Source: Erigeron canadensis (Eukaryota > Streptophyta > Magnoliopsida > Asterales > Asteraceae). Taken from it: a DNA stretch of 64,000 nucleotides. Shown here one piece after another: positions 46,285-58,323 of this stretch. Position 1 is the first letter of the stretch. Each line of letters opens with the position of its first letter. The position numbers and the translations under genes are program-made. The notes beneath the pieces are model-generated. The model was not told the origin of the DNA and searched no databases. It worked only from the letters and a program-made list of their open reading frames with translations. The stretch is from assembly GCF_010389155.1 (NCBI RefSeq), contig NC_057761.1, positions 9,860,501-9,924,500 of the forward strand, read 5' to 3'.

Positions 46285-47028
46285 TGTAACAACCGTCCCA
46301 GAAATGTTCTATTTAAGTCCTTGAAAATGTACATATGCCACTAAATCGGTCAGACAGTCTAATTTATATGAGTTATAGACGTACTTTAGACGTTCATTAT
46401 GTGCTTATGTGAACTTCAAATTGATCTAAATATTAATATTGTACGACGAGTTTGTGATTATATTCAATAATATAGTAAGTTCGGTTCACAAATATCAAAA
46501 GATCGTAAAAGAGCTCAGCTCAATTTAATTGCAAAATGGTCCTTGTAGTTGTGAAATTTCACTTTTTTGGTAGGGTATGAAAAGAAATGTGAAAACCCAT
46601 CAAGATTTCTATTCTTCACCTCCTACCTCTCTTCACACACTCACCACACCAAGAAACACACACATAAGAAATTTTTTGATTTCGTGATTGTTAGATCGAA
46701 TCGTTGATATCATTAGCTTCCTTGTAATCATCTAAACATATTTCTGAAACCGATTTTGAGGTAACAACAACGTATTTTGTGATTTTGATCAAATTAAGTT
46801 CAAACTTTTCAACTATATGTTCTTGATGATTTGGTCGTTTTTGATGTCAAAAACGTGTTAAGGAACAATGGGTTTATGTTTAAATAAGTCTAGTAACTGT
46901 TTTGGTGATCAAATTTGGGTCGTAACATGTCTTAATCTTCAAAACTTGTGATTTTGTTAAGTTCAGTGTTATGTCCGTATGCCTGCTGCATCAAACGAAT
47001 TTATCTTGTTCAAAACGAAATTAGCTAA

Positions 47029-47208
47029 ACGAACTTAATGTCTAACTTCGTTCTGTTCAGTCCAACGAACTTAATGTCTAACTTCGTTCTGTTCAGTCCA
47101 ACGAATTTAAAGTCTAAATTCGTTCAGTTTAGACCAACGAATTTAAAGTCTAAATTCGTTCAGTTCAATCCAACGAATTTAAAGTCTAAATTCGTTCAAG
47201 TTCAGTTC
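47029..47208 (+). repeat. 36-bp hairpin repeat array in the gypsy-1 LTR (5 units)
   Basis: Units start at 47029, 47065, 47101, 47137 and 47173. Later units contain ACGAATTTA-AAGTC-TAAATTCGT, a perfect 9-bp stem with a 5-base loop. Period and stem ends match the gypsy-2 array. Confidence 0.9.
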
Positions 47209-47611
47209 AAACAGACTTAAGGCTCACTTTCGTTCAGTTCATGTACGTGAAGTTCAGTTAAAACTATTTTGAGTCAAAATGTTCAAAGGACCAAATCATC
47301 AGTTCACCAAGGACATTTGTGATTTGAATAATCACTTAGACTAATACATGTACTTCTATATGGTTACTATGTGCATAGGAGTTCGGCAAGGCGTAATTGG
47401 ATCCCGATAGATATACTTATCTATCTTTGTACTTGTTCACTGTACTAGTTCTATATATTGTACCAGATCACTGTGAGTTCACTTATTCCCCCTTTCGTAC
47501 ATTTTTAAAGTTCTTTATCGGGGACTGAAAAGCATGAAAACTATTTTGTACTTATATATATACAGACTTATATATATATTTTCTTGACTGTACTACGTAC
47601 TATCTTAAGAC

Positions 47612-47811
47612 AGACAGCCTATTTATGTACAGACTATTTTCAGACAGACTATTTATGTACAGACTATTTTCAGACAGACTATTTATGTACAGACTATTTT
47701 CAGACAGACTATTTATGTACAGACTATTTTCAGACAGACTATTTATGTACAGACTATTTTCAGACAGACTATGTACAGACAGACTATTTACAGACAGACT
47801 ATTTATGTTAC
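47612..47811 (+). repeat. 30-bp tandem array in the gypsy-1 LTR
   Basis: About five copies of a 30-bp unit containing CAGACAGACTATTTATGTAC, followed by degenerate copies. Translated, it gives a spurious 10-residue repeat; there is no reason to think it is coding. Confidence 0.9.
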
Positions 47812-48687
47812 GATACTTATTTTCTAAATGTGTGTTCTAGATCTTGAATGGGCAGGATTTGAATACATTCTTGTATGTACTTATTGTCTATGTATGAGAC
47901 CTAAGGCTTACTGCTATCAATTCATCTCCCACCTGTTCTGGGAATGGACCGTAGGTATTATGGACAGCGCTGTTAGGGTAGGCCCATCCTCATTCTCCTC
48001 AGGACAGGAGAATGCATATTACCTAGACTTATTGATCACTTGTTCTGATCACATGCTCTGGTCACCAGTTCTGACCTAGTTCGTACTCATATATACTTTC
48101 TGATTGCATGAGTTCCCTGATTTATCATAGCTCGTTATGGCCAAGCGGATTAGCAGTAATAATAGACATACATATTAAGTACATTACAGATTCTAAACTA
48201 TTGTTATTACAGCAAGGTACATTTGACAGCCGTACAGACTATATGACTTGACTTTTATACATACCGGTATTATGTATATTTATAAAGTACTTTATGTGAA
48301 TCTCACCAACTACTTTCGTAGTTGACCTTTGAACTTACATGCTTTTCAGGCTAGGTACTAGATATTTAACATAAGAGTCTTCCGTTCTAAGCTCATCCTT
48401 TTGGTGACGGTTCGTGCATACAAGTCCTGGAGCTACGAAGGCCTTATTACTATTCTAGCTCAAGTACTGTTCTATGAGACAATTGTTCTGTCCCATGAAT
48501 TTGACTATTTTGATTCAGTTATATTCTGTAATAACATTCGTACTTCTGATCTAGACTTAATTATGATTCGTTATGACTTTGTTCTCCTGATCTTTGATTA
48601 ATCTTAATGGCTGTGTTGAACTTGTACTGTGTGCATTTGTACTTGTCTGTGCATCCCGTATATTCCGCTTTAGCGGGGTGTTACAGT

Positions 48688-48700
48688 TGGTATCAGAGCC
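48688..48700 (+). promoter_or_regulatory. gypsy-1 primer binding site (initiator Met-tRNA)
   Basis: TGGTATCAGAGCC two bases after the LTR end. Confidence 0.9.
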
Positions 48701-49139
48701 CATGGTTATAGTGAACACCGAGTTTTTCCCTAAGGAAAACTTGAGCTATAACTTGATTCCACTCTGAGGTGATCCTTTGATGACCGGTTTGAATAGTAGG
48801 TACTTTTATCATAATTATATGTAACCTGATCAACTACATATAACTAAGATAAAGGCACCTAGGACCTCAAGGTGCGTTATTGAGGGTGTCATCCAATTCT
48901 TAGAGCTCAATTAGGAACTTTGTTCAATATCGTTCATGTTCATTTGTTCTCTTCGGGTTCATCCGTGCTTGAAAGACTTACGTACTAGTACATCATCTAT
49001 AGGCCTTAGAGCTTATACGATTATAGGTCCTTGATGTACGACCGACGACTGTTCTTATTTTTATAACGTGCTATCAATGATCATTGTATATGAATCGTAA
49101 TCAATTTCTTATTTCTGTCTTTTAGGGGCATAAGGAAGA
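48701..49139 (+). other. gypsy-1 leader with 3' splice-site-like motif before gag
   Basis: No ORF. A pyrimidine-rich run ending TTCTGTCTTTTAG (49125) lies 14 bases before the gag ATG, a strong match to a plant 3' splice site. Confidence 0.6.
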
Positions 49140-50613
49140 ATGCCACCTAAGAGAGGGAGAAAGCCAAGAGTCGTACCCACTGCCGAGACCGTCGTTGAGC
49201 CCGAGCCTCAACCTAATACTACTATCAACTTTACTCTGGAAGATGTGGCAGATCTTATCACCAACCGCATGAATGCGATGATACCCAACATTGCTACTCA
49301 AGTCGCTCAGATGTTAGCGATCCCGTTGACTGAAGGCACCAAGAAGACGCAGGAAGAACAAGAGCAGAACCAAGTAGTGCACAGTGATTCTGAAGGTGCC
49401 AGTCAGATTAACACCAAAGTTGCTGCTGAAGGCAGAGTTACCCGCAACAGAGGTTGTTCATTCAGAACCTTCACTCAGTGCAAACCCCCAGTTTATACAG
49501 GAGAAAAGGGAGCTTCGGAGTTGTTGATGTGGTTTGAGAACATGGAGGAGGCTTTATATCACACAGAGACTGCAGAGGAGAAGATGGTTGAGCATGCCAC
49601 TAGTCAGTTCGATGGTGCTGCCAGGTCATGGTGGACTGGCGTTGTTTCTACTGATGGCAGAAAGGCTGCATATGCTCACACTTGGGAAGAACTCCAGAAG
49701 ATGATGAGAGCTGAGTTCTGCACCAAGGATGCATTGCAAGAGTTAGAGCAGGAGTTTTGGGACTTAAAGATGAAGGGAATGGAGATTGAGAAGTATATCT
49801 TAAGGTTCAACGAGCTTGCCAGACTTGTACCACATCTAGCATCTACTGAGGAGAAGAAGATTGATCGCTTTATCTGGGTTTGATCCCAGAAGTTCGTCGT
49901 GCTCTCACTAGCAAGGGTCCTAAGACTATGTCCAGAGCCACTGTATTGGCTAAGACTTTGACCAAGGACATCATCAGATCCGGAGATGTGTTGGAGAGTG
50001 AGGAGAAAGGAAAGAGAAAAGCTGAAGAGGTTGTTGAGAAGAAAGTTGAGCCCCCAAGTAAGAAGGGGAAGATTTTGAAGAATTATGCTGTGACAACAGC
50101 ACCTGAGCCGCCTAGGTATTCTGGAACCGCTCCTAAGTGTTCCCAGTGCTATCTTCACCACACTGGTGCTTGTCCCACCTGTTACAAGTGCCAAGGCATT
50201 GGGCACTTGGCTAGATACTGCAATGTCGTGTCGACAAACATGATCAGAGCTAACCCGCCGCCAGTGAACAGAAATCTTCAGATGAGGAATGACAGACTTC
50301 CTCCACCACCTCCTGCACCAGTTCAAAGAAATCAGAATCAGATTCGGAACGCCCATGTTCAGCGCGATGCTCATCCACGCGGACCAAGACAGCAGAACCA
50401 GAACCGCCAGCATCAGCAAAACCGACAGGGCCCTGCTAACGCTCGAGTTTTCGCTCTGAACGCTGAAGAAGCTCGTCAGAACCCACGGGTTGTGACAGGT
50501 ACTTTTCTTCTGAACGATCATTACGCTTCAGCACTATTTGACTCCGGTGCTGAACGTAGCTTTGTTGCATTAGACTTTAAAGCTAATACTGACATGAACA
50601 CTGGCAGACTAAA
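49140..50613 (+). pseudogene. gag: gypsy-1 Gag and start of protease, frameshifted and cut by gypsy-2
   Basis: ATG at 49140 (MPPKRGRKPR, a basic start). Retrotrans_gag domain about 49500-49870 (LLMWFENMEEALYH, ARSWWTGVV). One G is missing near 49876: the frame reads FIWV-stop, while the next frame continues IPEVRRALTSK, where relatives read FIYGLIPQIR. Downstream are a Lys/Glu-rich linker, one CCHC knuckle CYKCQGIGHLARYC (about 50190), a basic Gln/Asn-rich stretch, and the protease start with LFDSGAERSF (about 50540). The frame is interrupted at 50613 by gypsy-2 and resumes in phase at 60556. Confidence 0.92.
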
Positions 50614-51288
50614 TGTAACAACCGCCTTAGAAATAATTTGAATAAATCCATGATATGTTCTAGTTTCGAATATGTGCTCACATGAAGGTCTATTCACTCT
50701 TAAATCTTAAATTATAAGACGCGTCTATGGTCTATTATGATAAGAATGTTAGGTTTCAAGACGTAAGCGATTGTATTCAAGAAATTCTAGTCCAAAAATG
50801 TTTTATTTAGACCCTACAATTATTAGAAACATTAATTAAGGGAAAACTATAAAAGGGTTAGAAAAACCCCATTTTCTCTACTTCTTCACCATTTTTTCTT
50901 CCATCTCACCTCTCTCTCTCTCTAAAAACACACATACATTCACCATCTTCACCCACAAAAATTCATCATTTGATTTTGAGTTGTTAAACCAAGATTTCTT
51001 GCATTTTTAGCTTCCTTGTGATAATCAAAACATATTTCTAGTATCGATTTTCAGGTAATGACAGCAAATTTTGGGATTTTCATCAAAATAAAAGTTTACT
51101 TTTCAAGTGTATGTTCTTGATGATTTGGTCCATTTTTGGTGTAAAAATCGTGTTAAAAGTTAGTGGGTTTGTGTCTAAAAGTGTTTAGTAACCTTTTCGT
51201 GATCAAATTTGGGTCGTAAACATGTTTTAATCTTCAAAACCCTCGTTTTTGTTAGAACAGTCCCAAATTCGTCCTAAAAACACTTAAA

Positions 51289-51457
51289 ACGAATTTAAGG
51301 TTTATCTTCGTTCAGATACACCTAACGAATTTAAGTTTTATCTTCGTTCAGATACACCTAACGAATTTAAGGGTTATCTTCGTTCAGATACACCTAACGA
51401 ATTTAAGGGTTATCTTCGTTCAGATACACCTAACGAATTTAAGGTCTATCTTCGTTA
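51289..51457 (+). repeat. 36-bp hairpin repeat array, gypsy-2 5' LTR (5 units)
   Basis: Units start at 51289, 51325, 51361, 51397 and 51433 (ACGAATTTAAGG...CTTCGTTCAG...). ACGAA/TTCGT inverted pairs in each unit can form a stem. The 3' LTR has only three units (59241-59337). Confidence 0.95.
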
Positions 51458-51951
51458 GTTGTAGAAATCAGATTTTATACTTAGTTGTAATCCAAGTCTA
51501 TCATGTACAAGGAAACCCTAATTAAGGTATAATCAAGACATATTCGATCTTGTTTATCAAAGTGCGTGTTTAAAGACGTTCATTACGAGTCTAGTGTATG
51601 AAAAACACTGTTGAGTCAAACGTTTAAGGATCTTTAGTGAACCAAATCATCAGTACATCAAGGACACTTAGTAAATAAATAATCACGAGAACTAATACAT
51701 GTATCCATCTATGCTCAATGGTTTGTGATTAGGTTGACATCAAGACATACTTGGATTCGAGTAGATATATTTTACTATATCTGTGCTTATACCCTGTGCT
51801 TGTAGAACTACGCTTGTAGCAGATCACTGTGAGTCTTCGTAGCCCCTTTTTTTTTCTTTACTTATTTCGGGGTGAAAGGAATACTGCTCATGCTTTTACA
51901 CATGCCGTAACTACTTTTACTACTCTTTGGCTATTTGACTACTTGTTACAT

Positions 51952-52201
51952 ATTAGCCGGTCCTATTGAGGATTGTGTGTGCTCTACTTGTTACATATTA
52001 GCCGGTCCTATTGAGGATTGTGTGTGCTCTACTGATACTATTAGCCGGTCCTATTGAGGATTGTGTGTGCTCTATTGATACTATTAGCCGGTCCTGTTGA
52101 GGATTGTGTGTGCTCTATTGATACTATTAGCCGGTCCTATTGAGGATTGTGTGTGCTCTATTGATACTATTAGCCGGTCCTATCGAGGATTGTGTGTGCT
52201 C
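51952..52201 (+). repeat. 43-bp tandem array, gypsy-2 5' LTR (6 units)
   Basis: Six copies of a unit containing TTAGCCGGTCCTATTGAGGA. The first two have a longer linker (TACTTGTTACATA). The 3' LTR has the same six copies at 59832-60081. Confidence 0.95.
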
Positions 52202-52673
52202 GCTTACTTATGTGCAAGTTGGTCACTAGCCACTTCATACTACTTAATACTTGAGATCTACTGGCGGTACAAAATGCTTTTATACTACATGTTTATACTC
52301 AAACCTACGAACTCACCAACCTTTGTGTTGACTCTTTTAAGTATTCCTTTCAGGTAAACAGGCTAATCGTGGCTAGGAATGGTAGCATGGGACTATTAGC
52401 AGACTTCAGGATTTAGGGTTGGAGTTTGCATGCTTGTTATTTGGGGTTGGTGGCAATATGCCCAATCGTATCCCCTGCGTGGGACTTTTCATACTTGATT
52501 TGGTCACCTTTGTTGAACTTATGTGTAATAACCACTACTATGCTTGTTTGGTTGTGAAATTGACTATTTATGTTTATTCTAAGCACTCATTTAGTATTCC
52601 TATGTAACATCCATGTGCGCGTGTGCTTTATCTTACATCCCGAGTTTTCCGCCGCTGTCGGGGTGTTACAGAT

Positions 52674-52686
52674 TGGTATCAGAGCC
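52674..52686 (+). promoter_or_regulatory. gypsy-2 primer binding site (initiator Met-tRNA)
   Basis: TGGTATCAGAGCC three bases after the LTR end. Confidence 0.9.
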
Positions 52687-53589
52687 GTGGTTATAGTGAA
52701 TTAGGTGGTTTTGCCTAGACTATAACTTAGGAACCGCACGTAGCATGCATGATAGGAATTATGTGTGCATTCAAACTCTATGGATTTTATCTATATCTGC
52801 GATATTCATGTTATTATACTCATTCATGCGCAGATCCTAGAACCATGCTACCTTGCCACGTGTACTCATGCTATTGGTATTCGATCTATGAGATGTGTTA
52901 AATTTAAATAATAATAATAAGTTAGCGATATGAAGTGTTGTTAGCAAGGAAGTATGGCGATATATCATCACAGAAAAGCCTGATCAACTTTTCGCGTGTG
53001 GTATATTTACTATGGACTTGATGGCAACATGGATCGTGCCTTAGATGGTTAGAGTGTGGTAGCAACTCTGGCATGTTCAATAGGTATTGGTCGGGTGGAG
53101 GGTTAGCCGCTGGTACACCCTGTATACATACCTTTGCCAATATCTAGGGAGCATGTCAGTACCGTGAGCCGACCTTGCATTAGATGTACTAGAGGTGTGG
53201 AGGGTTAGCCGCTGGTACACCCTGTATACATACACCGCTAGTGCGACGGATGTAGGTGTTAGATCCGGACCACACTTTGGCTGTCGGAAAGTAATCGGAA
53301 CTAAAAATTTTCATTTAAGTTGAAATGGTTGTAGTATCCATCTTGCAAACTATCTTTCATGAAACGAAGATTCTATTGTAATATTACTCTGTGCTGCATG
53401 ATTGATATTGATGATAATGTTCACTTTTCAGACATAATGCTCAATCTTTTGAATTACATGCGATATTGAAAATAAAATGTTTAGGATTCTAGAAAACTAA
53501 CACGAGTGTGTTGAGAGTGCGTAATTGACGTCACGAATGACTATTCCTTCATTCTAACGCCGAACCCGTCTTTTCCTAATATAGGGAAA
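52687..53589 (+). other. gypsy-2 leader with 37-bp direct repeat and 3' splice-site-like motif
   Basis: No supported ORF. A 37-bp segment (GTGGAGGGTTAGCCGCTGGT...) occurs at 53095-53131 and again at 53197-53233. The run CCGTCTTTTCCTAATATAG ends at 53584, six bases before the gag ATG, as at gypsy-1. Confidence 0.7.
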
Positions 53590-54510
53590 ATGGTGCGCAC
53601 AAGAGCAAACCCGAATGTCGAAGCACAAGATAATGGTGTTGGTCGTGGTAACCCTGGAGGTGGTCGTGGCAACCCGAGAGGAGGTCGTGGAGGGCAGCAA
53701 GGAAGAGGCCGTGGTAGAGGCCGTGGTGGTTGTGGTGATGGCATGGGTCATGGCGAGAACCCTGATTTAGCTACTATCATTGCAGAGCAGTTGGCAGCTT
53801 CAATGTGCACTATCATCGAACAAGTGACTGCTGCATTGGGTGTTGTCCCGAACCAGAACCGAAGAGCACCTGAAGTTGAAGCTGAATCTGTAAGAGTTGC
53901 ACCGCAACAAGTGAATCAAGAACCAGAGAACTCTGACCCCGAAGTGGAGTTTGTTGATGATGGTGTGTATGTGGGCCCTGGACCCAGAAGAATTCCTAGA
54001 AATGATGAGTATGCTATGGGGAGAAGAGGTTGCAGTTACACCGAGTTTAAGAAGTGTGGTCCCCCAGATTATAACGGGAAAGGAGGAGCTGGTGTGTTTA
54101 TGAAGTGGTTGGAGAAGTTGGAAGCAGTCATGGACATAAGTGAATGTCCATCTCATCAGAGGGTAAGATTCACTGGAGGTTCATTCACCGATGATGCACT
54201 GTCATGGTGGAATACTTTGTTAAGAGCCCGTGGAAGAACTACTACTTTCGAGACACCATGGGATCAGTTTAAAGAGATGATGAAGGACCGATTTTGTCCA
54301 CTAAATGAGATGCAGAAGATTGAGCAAGAGTTTTGGCACCACACCATGGTGGGATCTGGCCATGCAGAGTATACTAGCAAGTTTCAAGAGTTGGCTAGAT
54401 TGGTACCACATTTGGTGACCCCTGAGTCAAAGTTGATTGAGAGATACATCTATGGTCTCATTCCTCAGATCCGTAACACCCTGACTGGCATTCCTCCTTA
54501 CTCGATTTAA
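53590..54510 (+). pseudogene. gag: gypsy-2 Gag N-terminal part, ending at a premature in-frame stop
   Basis: ATG at 53590 (MVRTRANPNV). The first 60 residues are Gly/Arg-rich with RGG motifs, a likely RNA-binding tail. The Retrotrans_gag domain spans about 54050-54480 (FMKWLEKLEAVMD, DALSWWNTLLRARG, ARLVPHLVTPESKLIERYI). A TAA at 54508 follows PPYSI, and the same frame continues [11 protein letters not shown]. The codon before EAIRR is probably an original CAA (Gln) changed by one C-to-T. Without it the frame would run unbroken through pol to 58323. The zinc knuckles lie after the stop, so the truncated Gag lacks them. Confidence 0.95.
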
Positions 54511-57500
54511 GAAGCAATTCGAAGAACCAGTGCCATGACTGATGACTTGGTTAGGGCTGGGACATTGACAAGGTCTACAGAAAAGAAGAGAGACTTTGGT
54601 GAACCCAGTAAAAGAAGGGACTTCAGAGCTGACAAGAGGGTCAGAGTTGGGAAGGTGTTTGCAGCAGTTGAGCCGGGACAGAAGGCATATGTTGGCCAAT
54701 TTCCACAGTGTGCTACTTGTACTTATCATCATTCAACAGCAGTGCCATGCCGATTTTGTCAGAATTGTCAGAAGTTTGGACATTTGGCTAGAGATTGCAG
54801 AATTGCCAGAGCTCCAGCAGCACCACCTCATGTAGCACCGTTGAACGCTAGAAACCCACCAGTCAATCGCGGAGGATGCTATGAGTGCGGTAGCACTGAT
54901 CACTACCGGAATGTTTGCCCAAGAGTTGCTAGACGACCCATTCCAACCGCAGCTAAACAGAATCCATTGCAGATTGCAGCACCAAATCCTCCCAGAGTTA
55001 ACCAAGCCCAGCAGGCCAGGGGCCGAGTCTTTGCCTTGAACGCAGTAGAAGCTGCTAACGATCCTAACGTTGTCACGGGTACATTTCTCTTAAATAATCA
55101 TCTAGCTACTGTGTTATTCGATACGGGTGCCGACTATAGTTTTATCTCCACTAACTTCGTGTGTATTATTAACGTGAAACCCATCCGTACCCATGCTTGC
55201 TATGAAATAGAGGTAGCTAGTGGAGAAACCTCTAAACTTGACAAATTTGTGCCTAAATGTGTGTTAACACTAGATACTCATTCATACTATATAGATCTAA
55301 TCCCGTTTGAAATGGGCAGCTTTGATGTAATAGTGGGGATGGATTGGTTATCTCGGGTAGATGCAACCATTGTATGTCGTGCAAAAATTCTTAGAATCCC
55401 CTTGAGTGGGGGAGAGGTATTAGAGATTCAAGGCGAGAAACCCGAGTCACACAAACAGATCCTAATGAGCACTACAACTGAAGTAACCAAACTAGCTGAT
55501 ATACAAATAGTTCGTGAATTTCCCGATGTCTTTCCTGATGACATCCAGGGATTACCCCCGTCTCGCCAAGTCGAATTCCGAATCGATCTCATTCCTGACG
55601 CTATGCCGGTAGCAAAGACACCATATCGTTTAGCACCTTCTGAAATGCAAGAACTCGAGTCACAGTTGCAAGAGTTACAAGATAAGGGATTCATTCGACC
55701 AAGTTCATCGCCATGGGGCGCACCGATACTATTTGTAAAGAAGAAGGACGGATCTTTTCGCATGTGCATTGATTATCGTGGGCTCAACAAGTTAACCATT
55801 AAGAATCGATATCCTTTACCGCGCATCGATGATTTGTTTGATCAATTGCAAGGCGCAAAGTACTTCTCAAAAATCGATCTTCGATCGGGCTATCATCAGT
55901 TAAGAGTTCGCGAAGAAGACGTACCGAAAACGGCGTTTAGCACGAGATATGGGCACTTTGAGTTCTTAGTGATGCCTTTTGGTCTGACGAACGCGCCCGC
56001 CGTTTTCATGGATCTCATGAACCGTGTATGTAGACCCTACCTTGATAAATTCATCATCGTATTCATCGACGACATCCTCATTTATTCCAAGACGAAACAG
56101 GAGCATGAAGTGCACTTGAGGAAAGCATTAGAACTTCTGAGAGCTGAAAAGTTGTACGGGAAGTTTTCAAAATGTGAATTTTGGTTGGAGGAAGTAAAGT
56201 TTTTGGGCCATGTAGTTGACAAAGATGGAATCAAGGTCGACCCCAGTAAAATAGAAGCAGTAGAGAATTGGAGAAGGCCAGAGACACCGACAGAGATCAG
56301 ACAGTTTCTCGGTTTAGCAGGCTACTACCGACGATTTATCGAGAACTTCTCAAAGATCGCACAACCTCTTACACTGTTGACGCATAAAGATAGGAGTTTC
56401 GAATGGGGAGAGAAACAAGAAGAAGCTTTCAGAATCTTGAAAGAGAAGTTATGTAATGCCCCAGTCTTAAGTCTTCCTGAAGGGACCGATGATTTTATCG
56501 TTTATTGCGACGCGTCGGGTCAAGGCTTAGGATGTGTGCTGATGCAGCGAGGCAAGGTCATCGCATATGCCTCACGTCAACTGAAGATTCACGAAAAGAA
56601 CTATACGACACACGATTTGGAGTTGGGAGCTATCGTTTTTGCACTCAAGTGTTGGAGACATTATCTATACGGGACAAAGAGTGTGATCTACACTGACCAT
56701 AAGAGCCTTCAGCATATCTTCACTCAGAAAGACCTTAATATGCGCCAGAGACGATGGCTAGAGTTGTTTAGCGACTACGATTGTGAGATTCGATATCATC
56801 CCGGAAAGGCAAATGTAGTAGCAGACGCCTTGAGTAGGAAGGAGAGAGTTAGACCAAGACGAATTAGAGCCATGAGCATTACTGTGCATAACAGTCTGAA
56901 GGATAGGGTTATTGGGGCACAAGTAGAAGCAAACAAGAAAGAGAACATTGACAAAGAAGGGCTTGGAGGTATGATAGAACGATTTACTCAAGGGAATGAT
57001 GGAGGACTGTACTTTTGTGATCGGATGTGGATACCACTGTACGGAGGACTAAGGAAACTGATCATGGATGAAGCGCACAAGGCAGGATACTCTATACACC
57101 CGGGAATAGATAAGATGTATCAAGACTTGCGAGATTTATTTTGGTGGCCAGGGATGAAGAGCGATGTGGCAGTTTATGTGAGCAAGTGTCTAACGTGTTT
57201 GAGAGTTAAAGCGGAACATAAGAAGCCAGGAGGACTACTAACACAACCAGAGCTTCCCAGCTGGAAGTGGGAGAAGATCACTATGGATTTTGTCACGAAG
57301 TTACCAAGAACGAGTAGTGGTAAAGATGCTATATGGGTGGTGGTAGATCAACTGACCAAGTCAGCGCATTTCATACCTATACGTGAAGATTATTCTATGG
57401 AGCAGTATGCACGTCTGTATCTTAAAGAGATTGTAGCTAAACACGGTGTCCCTGTATCAATCATTAGTGATAGGGATAGTCGATTTACCTCAGGATTTTG

Positions 57501-58323
57501 GAGATCATTACAACGAGCTTTGGGAACGCGAATCGATATGAGCACAGCCTACCATCCGCAGTCAGACGGACAGAGTGAGAGAACGATTCAAACACTCGAA
57601 GACATGCTAAGAGCCTGTGTCATAGACTTTGGAGGAAGTTGGGACACTCATCTCCCATTAGTCGAATTCTCGTATAACAACAGTTATCATGCAAGTATCG
57701 GGTGTCCACCTTATGAGGTTTTGTACGGAAGGAAATGTCGATCTCCACTCGCATGGCACGAAGTAGGAGACATGCAACTAATAGGTCCAGAGATCATTCT
57801 CGAAACTACTGAAAGAGTCGCTCAAATTAAGGAGAATCTACTGAAAGCAAGAGACAGACAAAAGAAATATGCAGACAACCGAAGAAAACCCCTAGAGTTT
57901 CAGGTGGGTGATCGAGTAATGCTTAAAGTTTCGCCATGGAAGGGCGTGGTCAGATTCATAAAGAGGGGGAAACTAGCCCCAAGATATGTTGGACCGTTTG
58001 AGATCGTAGAGCGTATTGGTGCAGTAGCATACCGTTTGAAACTTCCCCAAGAACTAAGTAACGTACACGATGTCTTCCACGTATCGAACCTCAAGAAGTG
58101 CCTAGCCGATGAAACAACATATGTTCCTTTGAACGAGATACGAGTAGACAGTAACCTAAGCTTCAAGGAAGAACCCGTAGAAATTCTAGAACGAGTAGTC
58201 AAAAAGCTCAAGAGACATAAGTATACCATTGTGAAAGTTCGTTGGAACTCCCGTAGAGGTCCAGAATTCACTTGGGAACGAGAAGATCAGATGAAGCTTA
58301 AGTATCCGCATCTATTCGCTTAA
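54511..58323 (+). CDS. pol: gypsy-2 Gag C-terminus and Pol polyprotein (knuckles, protease, RT, RNase H, integrase, chromodomain-like)
   Basis: Continuous frame; first Met at 54535 (1262 codons). From that Met: two CCHC knuckles, [14 protein letters not shown] (about 76) and [14 protein letters not shown] (about 115); protease [10 protein letters not shown] (about 195); [18 protein letters not shown] (about 397) and [10 protein letters not shown] (about 508); RNase [11 protein letters not shown] (about 657) and TDHKSLQH; integrase zinc domain [11 protein letters not shown]...CLTCLR (856-890), catalytic Asp in MDFVTKLP (917), Asp in SDRDSRF (979) and Glu in GQSERTIQ (about 1018); a GPF/Y-type [13 protein letters not shown] (about 1145); and a chromodomain-like end ([18 protein letters not shown], about 1230). 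All catalytic residues I can check are present, so only the gag stop separates this from a coding-competent copy. Confidence 0.96.
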   Translation, partial: EAIRRTSAMTDDLVRAGTLTRSTEKKRDFGEPSKRRDFRADKRVRVGKVFAAVEPGQKAYVGQFPQCATCTYHHSTAVPCRFCQNCQKFGHLARDCRIARAPAAPPHVAPLNARNPPVNRGGCYECGSTDHYRNVCPRVARRPIPTAAKQNPLQIAAPNPPRVNQAQQARGRVFALNAVEAANDPNVVTGTFLLNNHLATVLFDTGADYSFISTNFVCIINVKPIRTHACYEIEVASGETSKLDKFVPKCVLTLDTHSYYIDLIPFEMGSFDVIVGMDWLSRVDATIVCRAKILRIPLSGGEVLEIQGEKPESHKQILMSTTTEVTKLADIQIVREFPDVFPDDIQGLPPSRQVEFRIDLIPDAMPVAKTPYRLAPSEMQELESQLQELQDKGFIRPSSSPWGAPILFVKKKDGSFRMCIDYRGLNKLTIKNRYPLPRIDDLFDQLQGAKYFSKIDLRSGYHQLRVREEDVPKTAFSTRYGHFEFLVMPFGLTNAPAVFMDLMNRVCRPYLDKFIIVFIDDILIYSKTKQEHEVHLRKALELLRAEKLYGKFSKCEFWLEEVKFLGHVVDKDGIKVDPSKIEAVENWRRPETPTEIRQFLGLAGYYRRFIENFSKIAQPLTLLTHKDRSFEWGEKQEEAFRILKEKLCNAPVLSLPEGTDDFIVYCDASGQGLGCVLMQRGKVIAYASRQLKIHEKNYTTHDLELGAIVFALKCWRHYLYGTKSVIYTDHKSLQHIFTQKDLNMRQRRWLELFSDYDCEIRYHPGKANVVADALSRKERVRPRRIRAMSITVHNSLKDRVIGAQVEANKKENIDKEGLGGMIERFTQGNDGGLYFCDRMWIPLYGGLRKLIMDEAHKAGYSIHPGIDKMYQDLRDLFWWPGMKSDVAVYVSKCLTCLRVKAEHKKPGGLLTQPELPSWKWEKITMDFVTKLPRTSSGKDAIWVVVDQLTKSAHFIPIREDYSMEQYARLYLKEIVAKHGVPVSIISDRDSRFTSGFWRSLQRALGTRIDMSTAYHPQSDGQSERTIQTLEDMLRACVIDFGGSWDTHLPLVEFSYNNSYHASIGCPPYEVLYGRKCRSPLAWHEVGDMQLIGPEIILETTERVAQIKENLLKARDRQKKYADNRRKPLEFQVGDRVMLKVSPWKGVVRFIKRGKLAPRYVGPFEIVERIGAVAYRLKLPQELSNVHDVFHVSNLKKCLADETTYVPLNEIRVDSNLSFKEEPVEILERVVKKLKRHKYTIVKVRWNSRRGPEFTWEREDQMKLKYPHLFA

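Larger units (their letters stand above)
46285..48685 (+). repeat. gypsy-1 5' LTR (2401 bp)
   Basis: Starts TGTAACAACCGTCCC and ends AGCGGGGTGTTACA; the PBS follows. It holds a 36-bp array (47029-47208), a 30-bp array (about 47620-47811), and a splice-donor-like motif GAG-GTAACAAC (46760). The TATA region (GGTATGAAAAG, about 46574) is weak compared with gypsy-2. Confidence 0.95.
50614..52670 (+). repeat. gypsy-2 5' LTR (2057 bp)
   Basis: TGTAACAACCGCC...GGGGTGTTACA. TATA box TATAAAAG at 50848; transcription should start about 30 bases on. Splice-donor-like CAG-GTAATGAC at 51054. The 36-bp array (51289-51457) and 43-bp array (51952-52201) lie downstream of the predicted start, so both would be in the RNA leader. 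Short ORFs at 52097 and 52419 repeat exactly in the other LTR and are not genes. Confidence 0.97.

Noticed and set aside
47584..47847. Repetitive ORF encoding tandem TDYFQTDYLC-type peptides
   Set aside because: It is the translation of the 30-bp tandem array in the gypsy-1 LTR; open in more than one frame because the unit length is a multiple of three.
52097..52607. Two ORFs (86 and 62 codons) that recur exactly at 59977-60487
   Set aside because: They lie in the gypsy-2 LTRs and are identical because the LTRs are; one is built from the 43-bp array. No protein family is apparent.
53541..53751. Minus-strand proline-rich ORFs
   Set aside because: Antisense of the RGG-rich start of gypsy-2 Gag, a composition artefact.
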